Shown here piece after piece: positions 33,202 to 41,654 of a stretch of 41,654 bases of DNA. The first letter of the stretch is position 1, and the number at the start of each line of letters is the position of its first letter. A program made the position numbers and the translations under genes. This DNA is from Spirochaeta africana DSM 8902 (GTDB lineage Bacteria > Spirochaetota > Spirochaetia > DSM-27196 > DSM-8902), in NCBI RefSeq assembly GCF_000242595.2, contig NC_017098.1, positions 3,244,202-3,285,855 on the forward strand, in the 5' to 3' direction. The notes under the pieces are model-generated. The model did no database searches, was not told the DNA's origin, and worked only from the letters and a program-made list of their open reading frames with translations.

Positions 33202-33275
33202 TGTACCCGAGAGGGCTCGAACCTCCGACCTTGAGTTCCGCAAACTCACGCTCTATCCAACTGAGCTACGGGTAC
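33202..33275 (-). tRNA. tRNA-Arg (GCG anticodon)
   Basis: The minus strand begins GTACCCGTAGCTCAGTTGGA. The anticodon arm TGAGT-TTGCGGA-ACTCA gives GCG, which reads CGC. Acceptor GTACCCG pairs with CGGGTAC and the discriminator is A. The short variable loop and GGTTCGAGCC T-arm are normal. Most bacteria use ACG (inosine) for this codon box, so GCG is worth noting. CCA is not encoded. Confidence 0.93.
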
Positions 33276-33288
33276 ATGAATTGTAAAA

Positions 33289-33376
33289 CGGAGAGAGAGG
33301 GATTCGAACCCTCGGTACCCGGTAAGGGTACAACTCCTTAGCAGGGAGCCCGATTCAGCCACTCTCGCACCTCTCC
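33289..33376 (-). tRNA. tRNA-Ser (GCT anticodon)
   Basis: The minus strand begins GGAGAGGTGCGAGAGTGGCT. The anticodon loop CTGCTAA closed by CTCC/GGAG gives GCU, which reads AGC and AGU. Its long variable arm (GTACCCTTACCGGGTAC) is nearly that of the GGA tRNA. CCA is not encoded. Confidence 0.96.
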
Positions 33377-33395
33377 ATTAGTGCACGCCCTTGTA

Positions 33396-33480
33396 CGGAG
33401 AGAGTGGGATTCGAACCCACGGAACCTTGCGGTTCAACGGTTTTCAAGACCGCCACGTTCGACCACTCCGTCATCTCTCC
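33396..33480 (-). tRNA. tRNA-Ser (TGA anticodon)
   Basis: The minus strand begins GGAGAGATGACGGAGTGGTC. The anticodon loop CTTGAAA closed by GCGGT/ACCGT gives UGA, which reads UCA and relatives. The variable arm GAACCGCAAGGTTC is long. It is the first gene after the promoter at 33498-33526. Confidence 0.96.
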
Positions 33481-33497
33481 AAGGCTAACAGGGCGTG

Positions 33498-33526
33498 AAT
33501 ATATCCCGCCCGGCAAAAAATGTCAA
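33498..33526 (-). promoter_or_regulatory. Strong promoter of the tRNA/SRP/dnaX row
   Basis: On the minus strand, perfect TTGACA (33526-33521), a 17-base spacer and TATATT (33503-33498) precede tRNA-Ser(UGA). The region after the -10 is GC-rich (CACGCCC), as in growth-rate-controlled stable-RNA promoters. The -35 box contains the parB stop codon. Confidence 0.85.
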
Positions 33527-34449
33527 GCCGTGGTCTCGGGCGCGATCAACTCGAGCAGGCGATTCAGGTCGTCCATCGAGAAATAGCTGATCTCGATTTT
33601 CCCCTTCTCCTCACTGCCGTTCACGATAACCTTGGTTCCAAGTCGCTTGATAAGCTCCTCTTCCAAATTCATCAATTCTATCGTTTTTCTTAAATCTATT
33701 TCGCGCTCGCCGCGATCCTGGCGGGTACCCTTCCCCGTGTCCTGCACCGGGGGGGGCGACGCCGCAGCGGCCTCGTGCGGCAGCTCCTCGCCGCGAGCGA
33801 GGGCCTCGGCAAAGCGAACCGATAGCCCCTCATCCATGATGCGGGCAAACAGCTGCTGCATTGCCTCGGCACTACCGGCCTGCAGGATAGCCCGGGCATG
33901 CCCGGCCGAGAGCTCACCCTCATCCAGTGCCTGCTGCACCGACTCCGGCAGGCGCAACAGGCGAACCGCGTTGGCAATGGTCGAACGATTCTTGCCCAGG
34001 CGTTTTGCCAGTGCTTCCTGATTCAAACCGGAGGTCTCCATCAGGGATTTATAGGCCTTGGCCTCCTCGATTGGAGACAGATCCTCACGCTGGATGTTCT
34101 CGATCAAGGCAATCTCCAGCTTTTCATCGTGGGAAAAACTGCGCACAATTACCGGGACGGTGTCCATGCCGGCCAGCCTGGAGGCGCGAAATCGTCGCTC
34201 CCCGGCAACTATCTGATAGGTGCCGTCCGGCTGCTCCTCTACCAGCAGCGGCTGGATAACCCCCTTCTCGCTGATAGAATCTGCCAGCTCTGCCAGGGCA
34301 GCCTCCGAGAAATGCTTGCGCGGCTGCTCCGGGTTGGTCACGATATCAGCCAGCGGCACATGCTTTATGGCGCCATCCGGTACGAACTCCTCTACATCCT
34401 GTCCTTGCAGCAGCGCGTCAATCCCGCGCCCCAAGCCTTGTTTAGCCAC
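33523..34449 (-). CDS. parB: Chromosome partitioning protein ParB
   Basis: ParB loads at parS, spreads as a CTP-dependent clamp and directs origin segregation with ParA. From GTG 34449 the protein has 308 residues. The CTP-binding box [14 protein letters not shown], the IPLL-type [13 protein letters not shown] region and [14 protein letters not shown] are present. The [23 protein letters not shown] binds parS, and a C-terminal dimer segment ends the protein. A linker rich in Ala/Pro (about residues 225-245) is encoded by a run of eight Cs. I chose GTG 34449 because AGAGGTGA lies 7 bases upstream; TTG 34455 is too close to that site. The start overlaps the parA stop by 8 bases. Confidence 0.96.
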   Translation of the reverse strand: MAKQGLGRGIDALLQGQDVEEFVPDGAIKHVPLADIVTNPEQPRKHFSEAALAELADSISEKGVIQPLLVEEQPDGTYQIVAGERRFRASRLAGMDTVPVIVRSFSHDEKLEIALIENIQREDLSPIEEAKAYKSLMETSGLNQEALAKRLGKNRSTIANAVRLLRLPESVQQALDEGELSAGHARAILQAGSAEAMQQLFARIMDEGLSVRFAEALARGEELPHEAAAASPPPVQDTGKGTRQDRGEREIDLRKTIELMNLEEELIKRLGTKVIVNGSEEKGKIEISYFSMDDLNRLLELIAPETTA

Positions 34450-35197
34450 GGGCAATCACCTCTTCTGCGAGTTTCTGATAGTTGCGAGCACCGACACAGT
34501 TCGGATCATACTTGTTGATAGGCACCCCGTGTGACGGCGCTTCTGACAGCCGCACATTGCGCGGAATAATGGTCTGAAACACCTTGCTGCCAAAATACCC
34601 GATTACCTCGCGCACCACCTGCTGCGCGATACGAATACGGGAATCGTACATGGTAAAAAATATGCCCCCGATCACCAGCCGGGTGTTAAAGCGTTTCTGT
34701 ACCAGCCGGATACTCTCCATAAGCTGTGTCAGCCCTTCCAGCGCGAAGTATTCGCACTGCATCGGAATAAATACCCGATCGGCCGCTACCAGGCCATTCA
34801 GGGTAAGAATCCCCAACGATGGCGGACAATCAATAAAGATATAGTCATAGTCCTCGCTCAGTGGTGCCAGCGCCTTACGCAGAAAGTATTCCCGGCGCTG
34901 CTGATCCACCAGCTCCACATTGGCACCGGTCAGGTCCGAGGTGGTTGGTACGATAGAAAGATTCGTGACATCGGTCGTCTGAACCACGGCACGAGGCTCA
35001 ATACTCCCGGTCAGCAGTTCGTATACCCCGGGCCTGGTCTTGTCGGCACCAACACTGGATGACAGGTTTCCCTGCGGATCAAAATCGACCAGCAAAACCC
35101 GCTTGCCGGCCTCGGCAATATACGCACCCAGATTCACTGCACTGGTGGTCTTGCCGACCCCACCCTTCTGATTTGCAAATACGATTGTAATAGCCAT
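34442..35197 (-). CDS. parA: Chromosome partitioning ATPase ParA/Soj
   Basis: ParA is a DNA-binding ATPase that moves ParB-parS complexes. The 251-residue protein has the deviant Walker A FANQKGGVGKTTSAVNLGA, the Walker A' VLLVDFDPQGNLSSSVG, and IFIDCPPSLGILTLNGL (Walker B). It lacks the N-terminal HTH of plasmid ParA proteins, as usual for chromosomal Soj. GAGGTGAC sits just before the ATG, but the promoter -10 is 8 bases upstream, so the mRNA is probably almost leaderless. It is followed by overlapping parB and is divergent from the deaminase gene. Confidence 0.97.
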   Translation of the reverse strand: MAITIVFANQKGGVGKTTSAVNLGAYIAEAGKRVLLVDFDPQGNLSSSVGADKTRPGVYELLTGSIEPRAVVQTTDVTNLSIVPTTSDLTGANVELVDQQRREYFLRKALAPLSEDYDYIFIDCPPSLGILTLNGLVAADRVFIPMQCEYFALEGLTQLMESIRLVQKRFNTRLVIGGIFFTMYDSRIRIAQQVVREVIGYFGSKVFQTIIPRNVRLSEAPSHGVPINKYDPNCVGARNYQKLAEEVIARG

Positions 35198-35205
35198 GTC
35201 ACCTC

Positions 35206-35234
35206 AGTATAGAGTATTTTCGGATACGTGTCAT
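35206..35234 (-). promoter_or_regulatory. Predicted parA promoter, near leaderless
   Basis: On the minus strand, ATGACA (35234-35229), a 17-base spacer and TATACT (35211-35206) lie 8 bases before the parA ATG. Confidence 0.68.
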
Positions 35235-35288
35235 TTCATCAACTTCACGGCACAACCTGCCGATATTCATACTGGTTTCGTATGTTTT

Positions 35289-35315
35289 TTGCGATAATAT
35301 TCATTATAGTATAAA
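35289..35315 (+). promoter_or_regulatory. Weak candidate promoter of the deaminase gene
   Basis: TTGCGA (35289-35294), a short 15-base spacer and TATAAA (35310-35315) lie in an AT-rich segment that also holds TATAGT (35305-35310). The exact boxes are uncertain. Confidence 0.35.
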
Positions 35316-35343
35316 CCGATAGTTGTATAGAGAGGTCAAAAGT

Positions 35344-36426
35344 ATGAGCGTCAATTCCGCTGCTGCAACACAGAAGCTGGTAAACAAGAGCATAATGAAG
35401 CATTTTCCCAAGGTAGAGCTCCACCGCCATCTGGAGGGTACCTTCGCCCTGGAAACCCTGTTTCGTATTGCCCGCCAGAATAACATCGGTCTATCCGACG
35501 ATTTTGCCGAGTTCAAGACCCAGGTGCAGTTTCCCCGGGACTCAGAGCCCGACTTTTTGACCTTCCTCTCCAAATTCCGCAACGACTGGTACCGGTCACA
35601 CCAGGATGTCTATGACATTGTGCATGACTCGGTTGCCGAGATGGCTGAGGACGGGATTCACTACATTGAACTGCGTTTTTCGCCGGAGCATTTTTCCCAC
35701 TATAATAATTTTGACCGGGAGGAAATCACTCGGCTGGTAATCCAGGCTGCCAACACGGCAGCAAAAGAGGCCGGGTTCACAATCCGCTATCTGCTGACCT
35801 TTAACCGCAGCAAGCAGGATCAGTATGAGATGATCAAGCTCTATGACCGCATGCGGGAACTGGACATCCCCGAGATCATCGGCATAGACCTTGCCGGCGA
35901 TGAAAAGGGCGATCCTCCGGAAAACTTTACCGAGTTCTTTGCCCATGTAAAGCAGGACAATCGCTACAAGATTACGATTCATGCCGGAGAGGTAACACCG
36001 TCCCAGCAGATCTGGTTCTCGATCGATAATCTGCATGCAGATCGAATCGGGCATGGGGTATCAGCGATTCACGACCCGGAGGTCCAGCAGGAGCTGATCA
36101 AGCGTGATGTGGCCCTGGAGCAGTGTATAACCAGCAACTACCAGACCGGCAGCTGGGCAGACGAGCAGAATCACCCGCTTGGTGCCCTCTACCGTGCCGG
36201 TGTGCCGGTCACCATCAATAGCGACGATCCATTTATTCAGGATACCGATCTGACCGATGACTATATAAAAACCGTAGAGTATTTCGGGTTTACCCTCGAA
36301 GATCTGATCAATCTGAATCACATAGCAATCCGCACCAGCTTTCTGCCAGATCAGGAAAAAACCACGATGCTGCAGAGTTACGATGAACAGGTGCAACGGT
36401 TTGTCACCACCTATCTGAAGGACTGA
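35344..36426 (+). CDS. add: Adenosine deaminase
   Basis: This zinc enzyme turns adenosine into inosine for purine salvage. The 360-residue protein has the metal and catalytic motifs in order: KVELHRHLEGTF (HxH), IGIDLAGDE, TIHAGEVTP, ADRIGHGV and TINSDDPFIQD. The length is normal. ATG 35344 has AGAGAGGT 8 bases upstream, so I prefer it to the in-frame TTG at 35323. It is divergent from parA and convergent with the YigZ-family gene, where a hairpin spans both stop codons. Adenine deaminase or a related aminohydrolase remains possible. Confidence 0.93.
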   Translation: MSVNSAAATQKLVNKSIMKHFPKVELHRHLEGTFALETLFRIARQNNIGLSDDFAEFKTQVQFPRDSEPDFLTFLSKFRNDWYRSHQDVYDIVHDSVAEMAEDGIHYIELRFSPEHFSHYNNFDREEITRLVIQAANTAAKEAGFTIRYLLTFNRSKQDQYEMIKLYDRMRELDIPEIIGIDLAGDEKGDPPENFTEFFAHVKQDNRYKITIHAGEVTPSQQIWFSIDNLHADRIGHGVSAIHDPEVQQELIKRDVALEQCITSNYQTGSWADEQNHPLGALYRAGVPVTINSDDPFIQDTDLTDDYIKTVEYFGFTLEDLINLNHIAIRTSFLPDQEKTTMLQSYDEQVQRFVTTYLKD

Positions 36427-36439
36427 TCTGGATCAGTCC
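36420..36439. terminator. Hairpin between convergent stop codons
   Basis: GGACTGAT (36420-36427) and ATCAGTCC (36432-36439) form a perfect 8-bp stem with a 4-base loop. Each arm carries one stop codon of the two convergent genes. No T-run follows on either strand, so termination is uncertain. Confidence 0.4.
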
Positions 36440-37053
36440 CCTCTATCTCCCGGTTCAATAATAATGCCGCCGGCCGACAGGTCGGTCAGTCTCCGGCAGA
36501 AATCCGCAGCTCCTGCTTCCGGTAGCTGCACACTGCAGCTGATGTCGGTGGCGAACTCCTGCTCAAGCATCTCTCCCGAGAACTCGGCAATTACCCGCTC
36601 TACCCCGCCAAACAATGGATATGGCACCAGCAGCCGCAGTATCCGGCGCGGTATCAGGCGCACCAGCGGTGCTTGAGCCAGCACCTCGCGGGCTGCATCA
36701 CCGTATGCCCGTACCAGCCCGCCGGTGCCCAGCTTGGTGCCGCCAAAGTACCGGATCACGGCCAGCACCGCATTGGTAACCCCGTGACCAGCCAGCACAT
36801 CCAGTACCGGCCGTCCCGCGGTGCCCTTCGGTTCACCATCATCGCTCATCCCCTCAATCTCGCGTTCCAGGCCGCCATAGCGGAAGGCATACACCACATG
36901 GGTTGGATCCGGGTACCCCAAACGCAACGCAGCCAGGTTGGATTCAACCTGGCTGCGTTCTTCTATCGGGGTAAGCACGGCAATAAAGCGTGATTTTTTC
37001 CGTTCAATCTCGACCGTTGTCTGTGCGGTCGGGATCAGTACCGATTGTTTCAC
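36433..37053 (-). CDS. yigZ: YigZ/IMPACT-family protein
   Basis: YigZ (IMPACT) proteins are small two-domain proteins linked to translation control or to proteolysis (PepQ side activity); the exact role is not settled. The 206-residue form from GTG 37053 matches family length. The core reads KKSRFIAVLTPI, GYPDPTHVVYAFRYG, GMSDDGEPKGTAGRPVLDVL and VIRYFGGTKLGTGGLVRAYG. The GTG start is the centre of the parS palindrome, 34 bases after gyrA; a weak AGGA lies 11 bases upstream. A longer frame reaches into gyrA and adds a basic, unfamiliar N-terminus. It is the third gene of the gyrB-gyrA row. Confidence 0.9.
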   Translation of the reverse strand: MKQSVLIPTAQTTVEIERKKSRFIAVLTPIEERSQVESNLAALRLGYPDPTHVVYAFRYGGLEREIEGMSDDGEPKGTAGRPVLDVLAGHGVTNAVLAVIRYFGGTKLGTGGLVRAYGDAAREVLAQAPLVRLIPRRILRLLVPYPLFGGVERVIAEFSGEMLEQEFATDISCSVQLPEAGAADFCRRLTDLSAGGIIIEPGDRGD

Positions 37054-37063
37054 GTGAAACAAT
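37044..37063. promoter_or_regulatory. parS centromere site (perfect)
   Basis: The 16-bp core TGTTTCACGTGAAACA (37046-37061) equals the bacterial parS consensus and extends to a perfect 20-bp palindrome, ATTGTTTCACGTGAAACAAT. parA-parB lies 2 kb away. I saw no second copy in the window. Confidence 0.95.
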
Positions 37064-37087
37064 TTCCTATATGCTGCACGAGCAGCC

Positions 37088-39607
37088 TCAGGATTCAGTC
37101 TCTGATGCCGGGCCTTCCTCGGGCTGCACCTGGGGTTCTGCAGCCTCCGGGGCCGGATCGCTGCCTGAATCATCCTCGTTTACGCTGCGATCAACTGCTA
37201 CAACCATGTCAGGGGCGGTAATATCAACCAGCTTGTATCCCTGGGCGGCAGCACCCATGGGCCGCAGATTCTGGATAGCAAGCTTCACGGTTTTGCCCTG
37301 GTGGGTGATAAACACTACCTCGTCCTGATCCTCTACCGATATAACCCCTACCACCTCCTGCTCGGTATCAGCCACGGGCATACATCGCTGTCCGCCGGTG
37401 CCCCGACCATGGGGGTTGAACTCACTGAAGCGTATCCGCTTCCCCTTACCGGTAGCATTCACAATCAGCATATCCCGCTGATCATCGACCACCAGACTGC
37501 CGGAGAGTTCGTCACTGGCACGCAGATTGATACCACGCACGCCCTGGCTGGTACGACCGCTGGGGCGCACCGACTGCTCATCTATCCGCAGACCCTTGCC
37601 CTGGCGGGTAATCAGCATCAGCTCCTGCTCACCGGATGTCAGCATGGCATTGCGGAGCTTGTCCCCGTCTTTCATGGTAATAGCGCGGATACCGCGGGTC
37701 TTGGCGTTGCGCAGATCATGCAGCACAACCTTCTTGACCATACCACGCGCGGTCGCCATGAACACAAACCAGTCGGTGCTGAACTCGGTGAACGGCATAA
37801 CCGCCTGGATGTCCTCATCGGCAGAAACCTGGAGTAGGGCCTTTACATGGGTACCGCGCGAGCTGCGGCTGGCCTCGGGGATCTCGAGCACCTTCAGATA
37901 GTAGGCATTCCCTTCGCTGCTGAGAAACAGGATGTAGTCGTGGGTCGAGGCAATAAACAGCTGATTGATCACATCGTCCTCGATCATGTTGCTGCTGGAG
38001 CTGGCTCCCTTGACCCCGGTCGTCTTGTAGGTGCGATATGAGTTCGAGGGTATCCGCTTGATGTAGCCGCGGCGGGTCATGATCACCACCATCTCCTGCT
38101 TCTGGATCAGGTCCTCGATGTTGATTTCCTTGATCTCGTCATGCACGATCTCGGTACGTCGATCATCACCAAACTTTTCGGCCAGTGCCTGCGACTCTTC
38201 CTTGATCAGTTCGAGAATCTTGTGTGGATGCGCCAGCAGATCACGCAGGTAGGCAATCAGTTTGCGGATCTCCTCCAATTCCTCTATTATCTTCTTTGTT
38301 TCCAGGCTTGTCAGCTTTTGCAGCCGCATATCGAGGATCGCCTGGGCCTGAACATCACTCAGCTCGAATGTCTGCATCAGGTTTTCCTTGGCGATCGGCA
38401 CCGTGGATGATTCCTTGATTATCCGGATCACCTCGTCAATGTTGTCCAGTGCGATCTTGAGCCCGATCAGGATATGCTCGCGCTCCTCGGCTTTGCGCAG
38501 ATCAAACCGGGTGCGCCGCTCGATCACCTCCTGGCGGTGCTTTACAAACGCGACGATCATATCCTTGAGGTTGAGCACCTGTGGCTTGCGGTCAACCAGG
38601 GCCAGGGCATTTACATTGAAATTGGACTGCAGCTGGGTATGGGTGAACAGATGGTTCAGGATAATCTTGGGGCTGGTGCCCTTCTTGAGGATTATTACAA
38701 TCCGCATGCCGTCCCGGTCGGACTCGTCCCGCAGATCGGTAATCCCCTCTACCCGCTTATCGCGAACCAGATCGGCGATACGGATAATCAGATTGGCCTT
38801 GTTTACCTGATAGGGAATCTCGGAAATAATGATTCGATCCCTGCCGCTCTTGGTTTCGTCGATGGTAAAACGGGCCCGTACCGGTATCTGGCCCTTGCCG
38901 GTCAGGTAGGCCTGGCGAATCCCCGAGGTTCCATAGATGATACCACCAGTGGGAAAATCCGGACCTTTTACATGCTGCATCAATTCCTCGATGCTGACGT
39001 CGTTATTATCGATATAGGCACAGATAGCCGCTACGATCTCCCGCAGGTTATGCGGTGGCATGTTGGTTGCCATACCGACCGCGATACCGGTGGCACCGTT
39101 TACCAGCAGATACGGGATAGCCCCCGGCAGTACCGATGGTTCCTCGGTGGAGTCATCGTAGTTCGGTGCAAAATCAACGGTCTCTTTTTTTATGTCCCGC
39201 AGCATCTCCTCGGCCAGGGCGGTAAGCCGTGCCTCGGTATACCGCATGGCGGCCGGCGGGTCGCCATCCACCGAGCCGAAGTTTCCCTGTCCGTTTACTA
39301 CCGGATAACGCATGGAAAAATCCTGCGCCAGTCTGACCTGGGCATCGTAGATGCTCTGGTCGCCATGGGGGTGATACTTACCCAGAATATCACCGACTAT
39401 ACGGGCACTCTTTTTGAACGGCTTGTTATGCCAGAGCCCCATATCCCCCATCGAGTAGAGGATGCGGCGATGTACCGGTTTGAGCCCGTCGCGCACATCC
39501 GGCAGCGCACGACTTACGATAACCGACATCGCATAGGTCATGTATGACTGTTTTACTTCATCCTCGATTGCTACGGGTATTACCCGTCCCTCCGGCTGTT
39601 CTGCCAT
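37088..39607 (-). CDS. gyrA: DNA gyrase subunit A
   Basis: GyrA cuts and rejoins DNA in gyrase. The 839-residue protein has the start [21 protein letters not shown], the catalytic Tyr in [10 protein letters not shown], the [14 protein letters not shown] quinolone region, and a beta-pinwheel C-terminus with repeated IKRIP, VKKVV, KRIRF and VKLAI blades. Gln84 replaces the Ser of the E. coli GyrA83 site. The GyrA box (QRRGGKG) in the first blade reads YKTTGVKG. An acidic tail ([16 protein letters not shown]...) ends the protein. GAGGAG lies 6 bases before the ATG, and gyrB is 29 bases upstream. Confidence 0.97.
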   Translation of the reverse strand: MAEQPEGRVIPVAIEDEVKQSYMTYAMSVIVSRALPDVRDGLKPVHRRILYSMGDMGLWHNKPFKKSARIVGDILGKYHPHGDQSIYDAQVRLAQDFSMRYPVVNGQGNFGSVDGDPPAAMRYTEARLTALAEEMLRDIKKETVDFAPNYDDSTEEPSVLPGAIPYLLVNGATGIAVGMATNMPPHNLREIVAAICAYIDNNDVSIEELMQHVKGPDFPTGGIIYGTSGIRQAYLTGKGQIPVRARFTIDETKSGRDRIIISEIPYQVNKANLIIRIADLVRDKRVEGITDLRDESDRDGMRIVIILKKGTSPKIILNHLFTHTQLQSNFNVNALALVDRKPQVLNLKDMIVAFVKHRQEVIERRTRFDLRKAEEREHILIGLKIALDNIDEVIRIIKESSTVPIAKENLMQTFELSDVQAQAILDMRLQKLTSLETKKIIEELEEIRKLIAYLRDLLAHPHKILELIKEESQALAEKFGDDRRTEIVHDEIKEINIEDLIQKQEMVVIMTRRGYIKRIPSNSYRTYKTTGVKGASSSSNMIEDDVINQLFIASTHDYILFLSSEGNAYYLKVLEIPEASRSSRGTHVKALLQVSADEDIQAVMPFTEFSTDWFVFMATARGMVKKVVLHDLRNAKTRGIRAITMKDGDKLRNAMLTSGEQELMLITRQGKGLRIDEQSVRPSGRTSQGVRGINLRASDELSGSLVVDDQRDMLIVNATGKGKRIRFSEFNPHGRGTGGQRCMPVADTEQEVVGVISVEDQDEVVFITHQGKTVKLAIQNLRPMGAAAQGYKLVDITAPDMVVAVDRSVNEDDSGSDPAPEAAEPQVQPEEGPASETES

Positions 39608-39636
39608 AGGAAGCTCCTCTGAATCGTTATTACTGT

Positions 39637-41584
<1,948 letters not shown>

Positions 41585-41589
41585 GCTAC

Positions 41590-41619
41590 AAGACAAATAG
41601 CTGCCGGGTGTGCTATGCT
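41590..41619 (+). promoter_or_regulatory. Candidate promoter of the right-edge gene
   Basis: AAGACA (41590-41595), an 18-base spacer and TATGCT (41614-41619) lie 8 bases before ATG 41628. The match is modest. It stands back to back with the gyrB promoter. Confidence 0.4.
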
Positions 41620-41627
41620 TTGACGTT

Positions 41628-41654
41628 ATGAGTGAGGGAAGCTGGGATTATAAA
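41628..41654 (+). CDS. dnaA: Start of a gene cut by the window edge, probably dnaA
   Basis: Only nine codons are present (MSEGSWDYK). Position and direction, divergent from gyrB beside gyrA and parAB, are where dnaA is expected, and a WDY start fits treponemal DnaA as I recall it. This is inference; the sequence alone cannot prove it. Confidence 0.4.

Noticed and set aside
36433-37173. 246-residue version of the YigZ-family protein
   Set aside because: The extra residues overlap the gyrA tail and are unlike the family; the GTG in parS gives the normal length.

Overview
The window looks like chromosomal DNA from a free-living, salt-adapted spirochaete. It carries a complete ectoine operon (ectABC). 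The right end is origin-proximal, with gyrB, gyrA, parA, parB, a perfect parS site, and at the last bases the start of a gene that is probably dnaA. GatCAB sits beside an archaeal-type aspartyl-tRNA synthetase. The spirochaete assignment is inference from gene content and protein style; there is no rRNA in the window. I see no insertion sequence, prophage or CRISPR array.

Layout. 1-835: 3' part of an M15-type peptidase. 852-2447 (minus): a membrane protein with repeated winged-helix-like modules. 2578-4836: ectABC, closed by a strong terminator. 5147-12181: an efflux operon made of a double TetR regulator, a TolC-like protein, a lipoprotein adaptor, an RND pump and a small PII-like protein, with a perfect 20-bp palindrome at its promoter and a terminator at its end. 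12310-18884: a signalling operon with an unknown protein, a PPP-like phosphoesterase, a transmembrane Ser/Thr kinase, a membrane FHA protein, a secreted or membrane vWA-FHA protein and a YhhN-family protein. 18925-23432 (minus): gatC-gatA-gatB-aspS. 23643-25064: a glycosidase-like protein. 25074-28086 (minus): aroC, a malate/lactate dehydrogenase and nudC. 28192-29193 (minus): lplA, divergent from pth (29228-29749). 29856-33526 (minus): a stable-RNA and replication operon with tRNA-Ser(UGA), Ser(GCU), Arg(GCG), Ser(CGA), Ser(GGA), SRP RNA, dnaX, ybaB and recR. 33523-35197 (minus): parA-parB. 35344-36426: adenosine deaminase. 36433-41547 (minus): gyrB, gyrA and a YigZ-family gene whose start codon lies inside parS.

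How the genes work together. EctABC makes the compatible solute ectoine. AspRS has the His and Pro residues typical of non-discriminating enzymes, so with GatCAB it probably makes Asn-tRNA by transamidation. The efflux operon looks self-regulated by a single polypeptide that is a fused TetR pair. The 12.3-18.9 kb block pairs a kinase and a phosphatase with two FHA (phosphothreonine-binding) proteins and is the best candidate for an undescribed system. From 18.9 kb rightwards most genes run leftwards, as expected for leading-strand genes if oriC lies just beyond the right edge.

A recurring feature is a good -10 box only 6-9 bases before the start codon, usually without a Shine-Dalgarno sequence (852-2447 gene, ectA, gatC, lplA, pth, parA, gyrB, dnaA?). 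This predicts many leaderless mRNAs, while internal operon genes have strong Shine-Dalgarno sequences.
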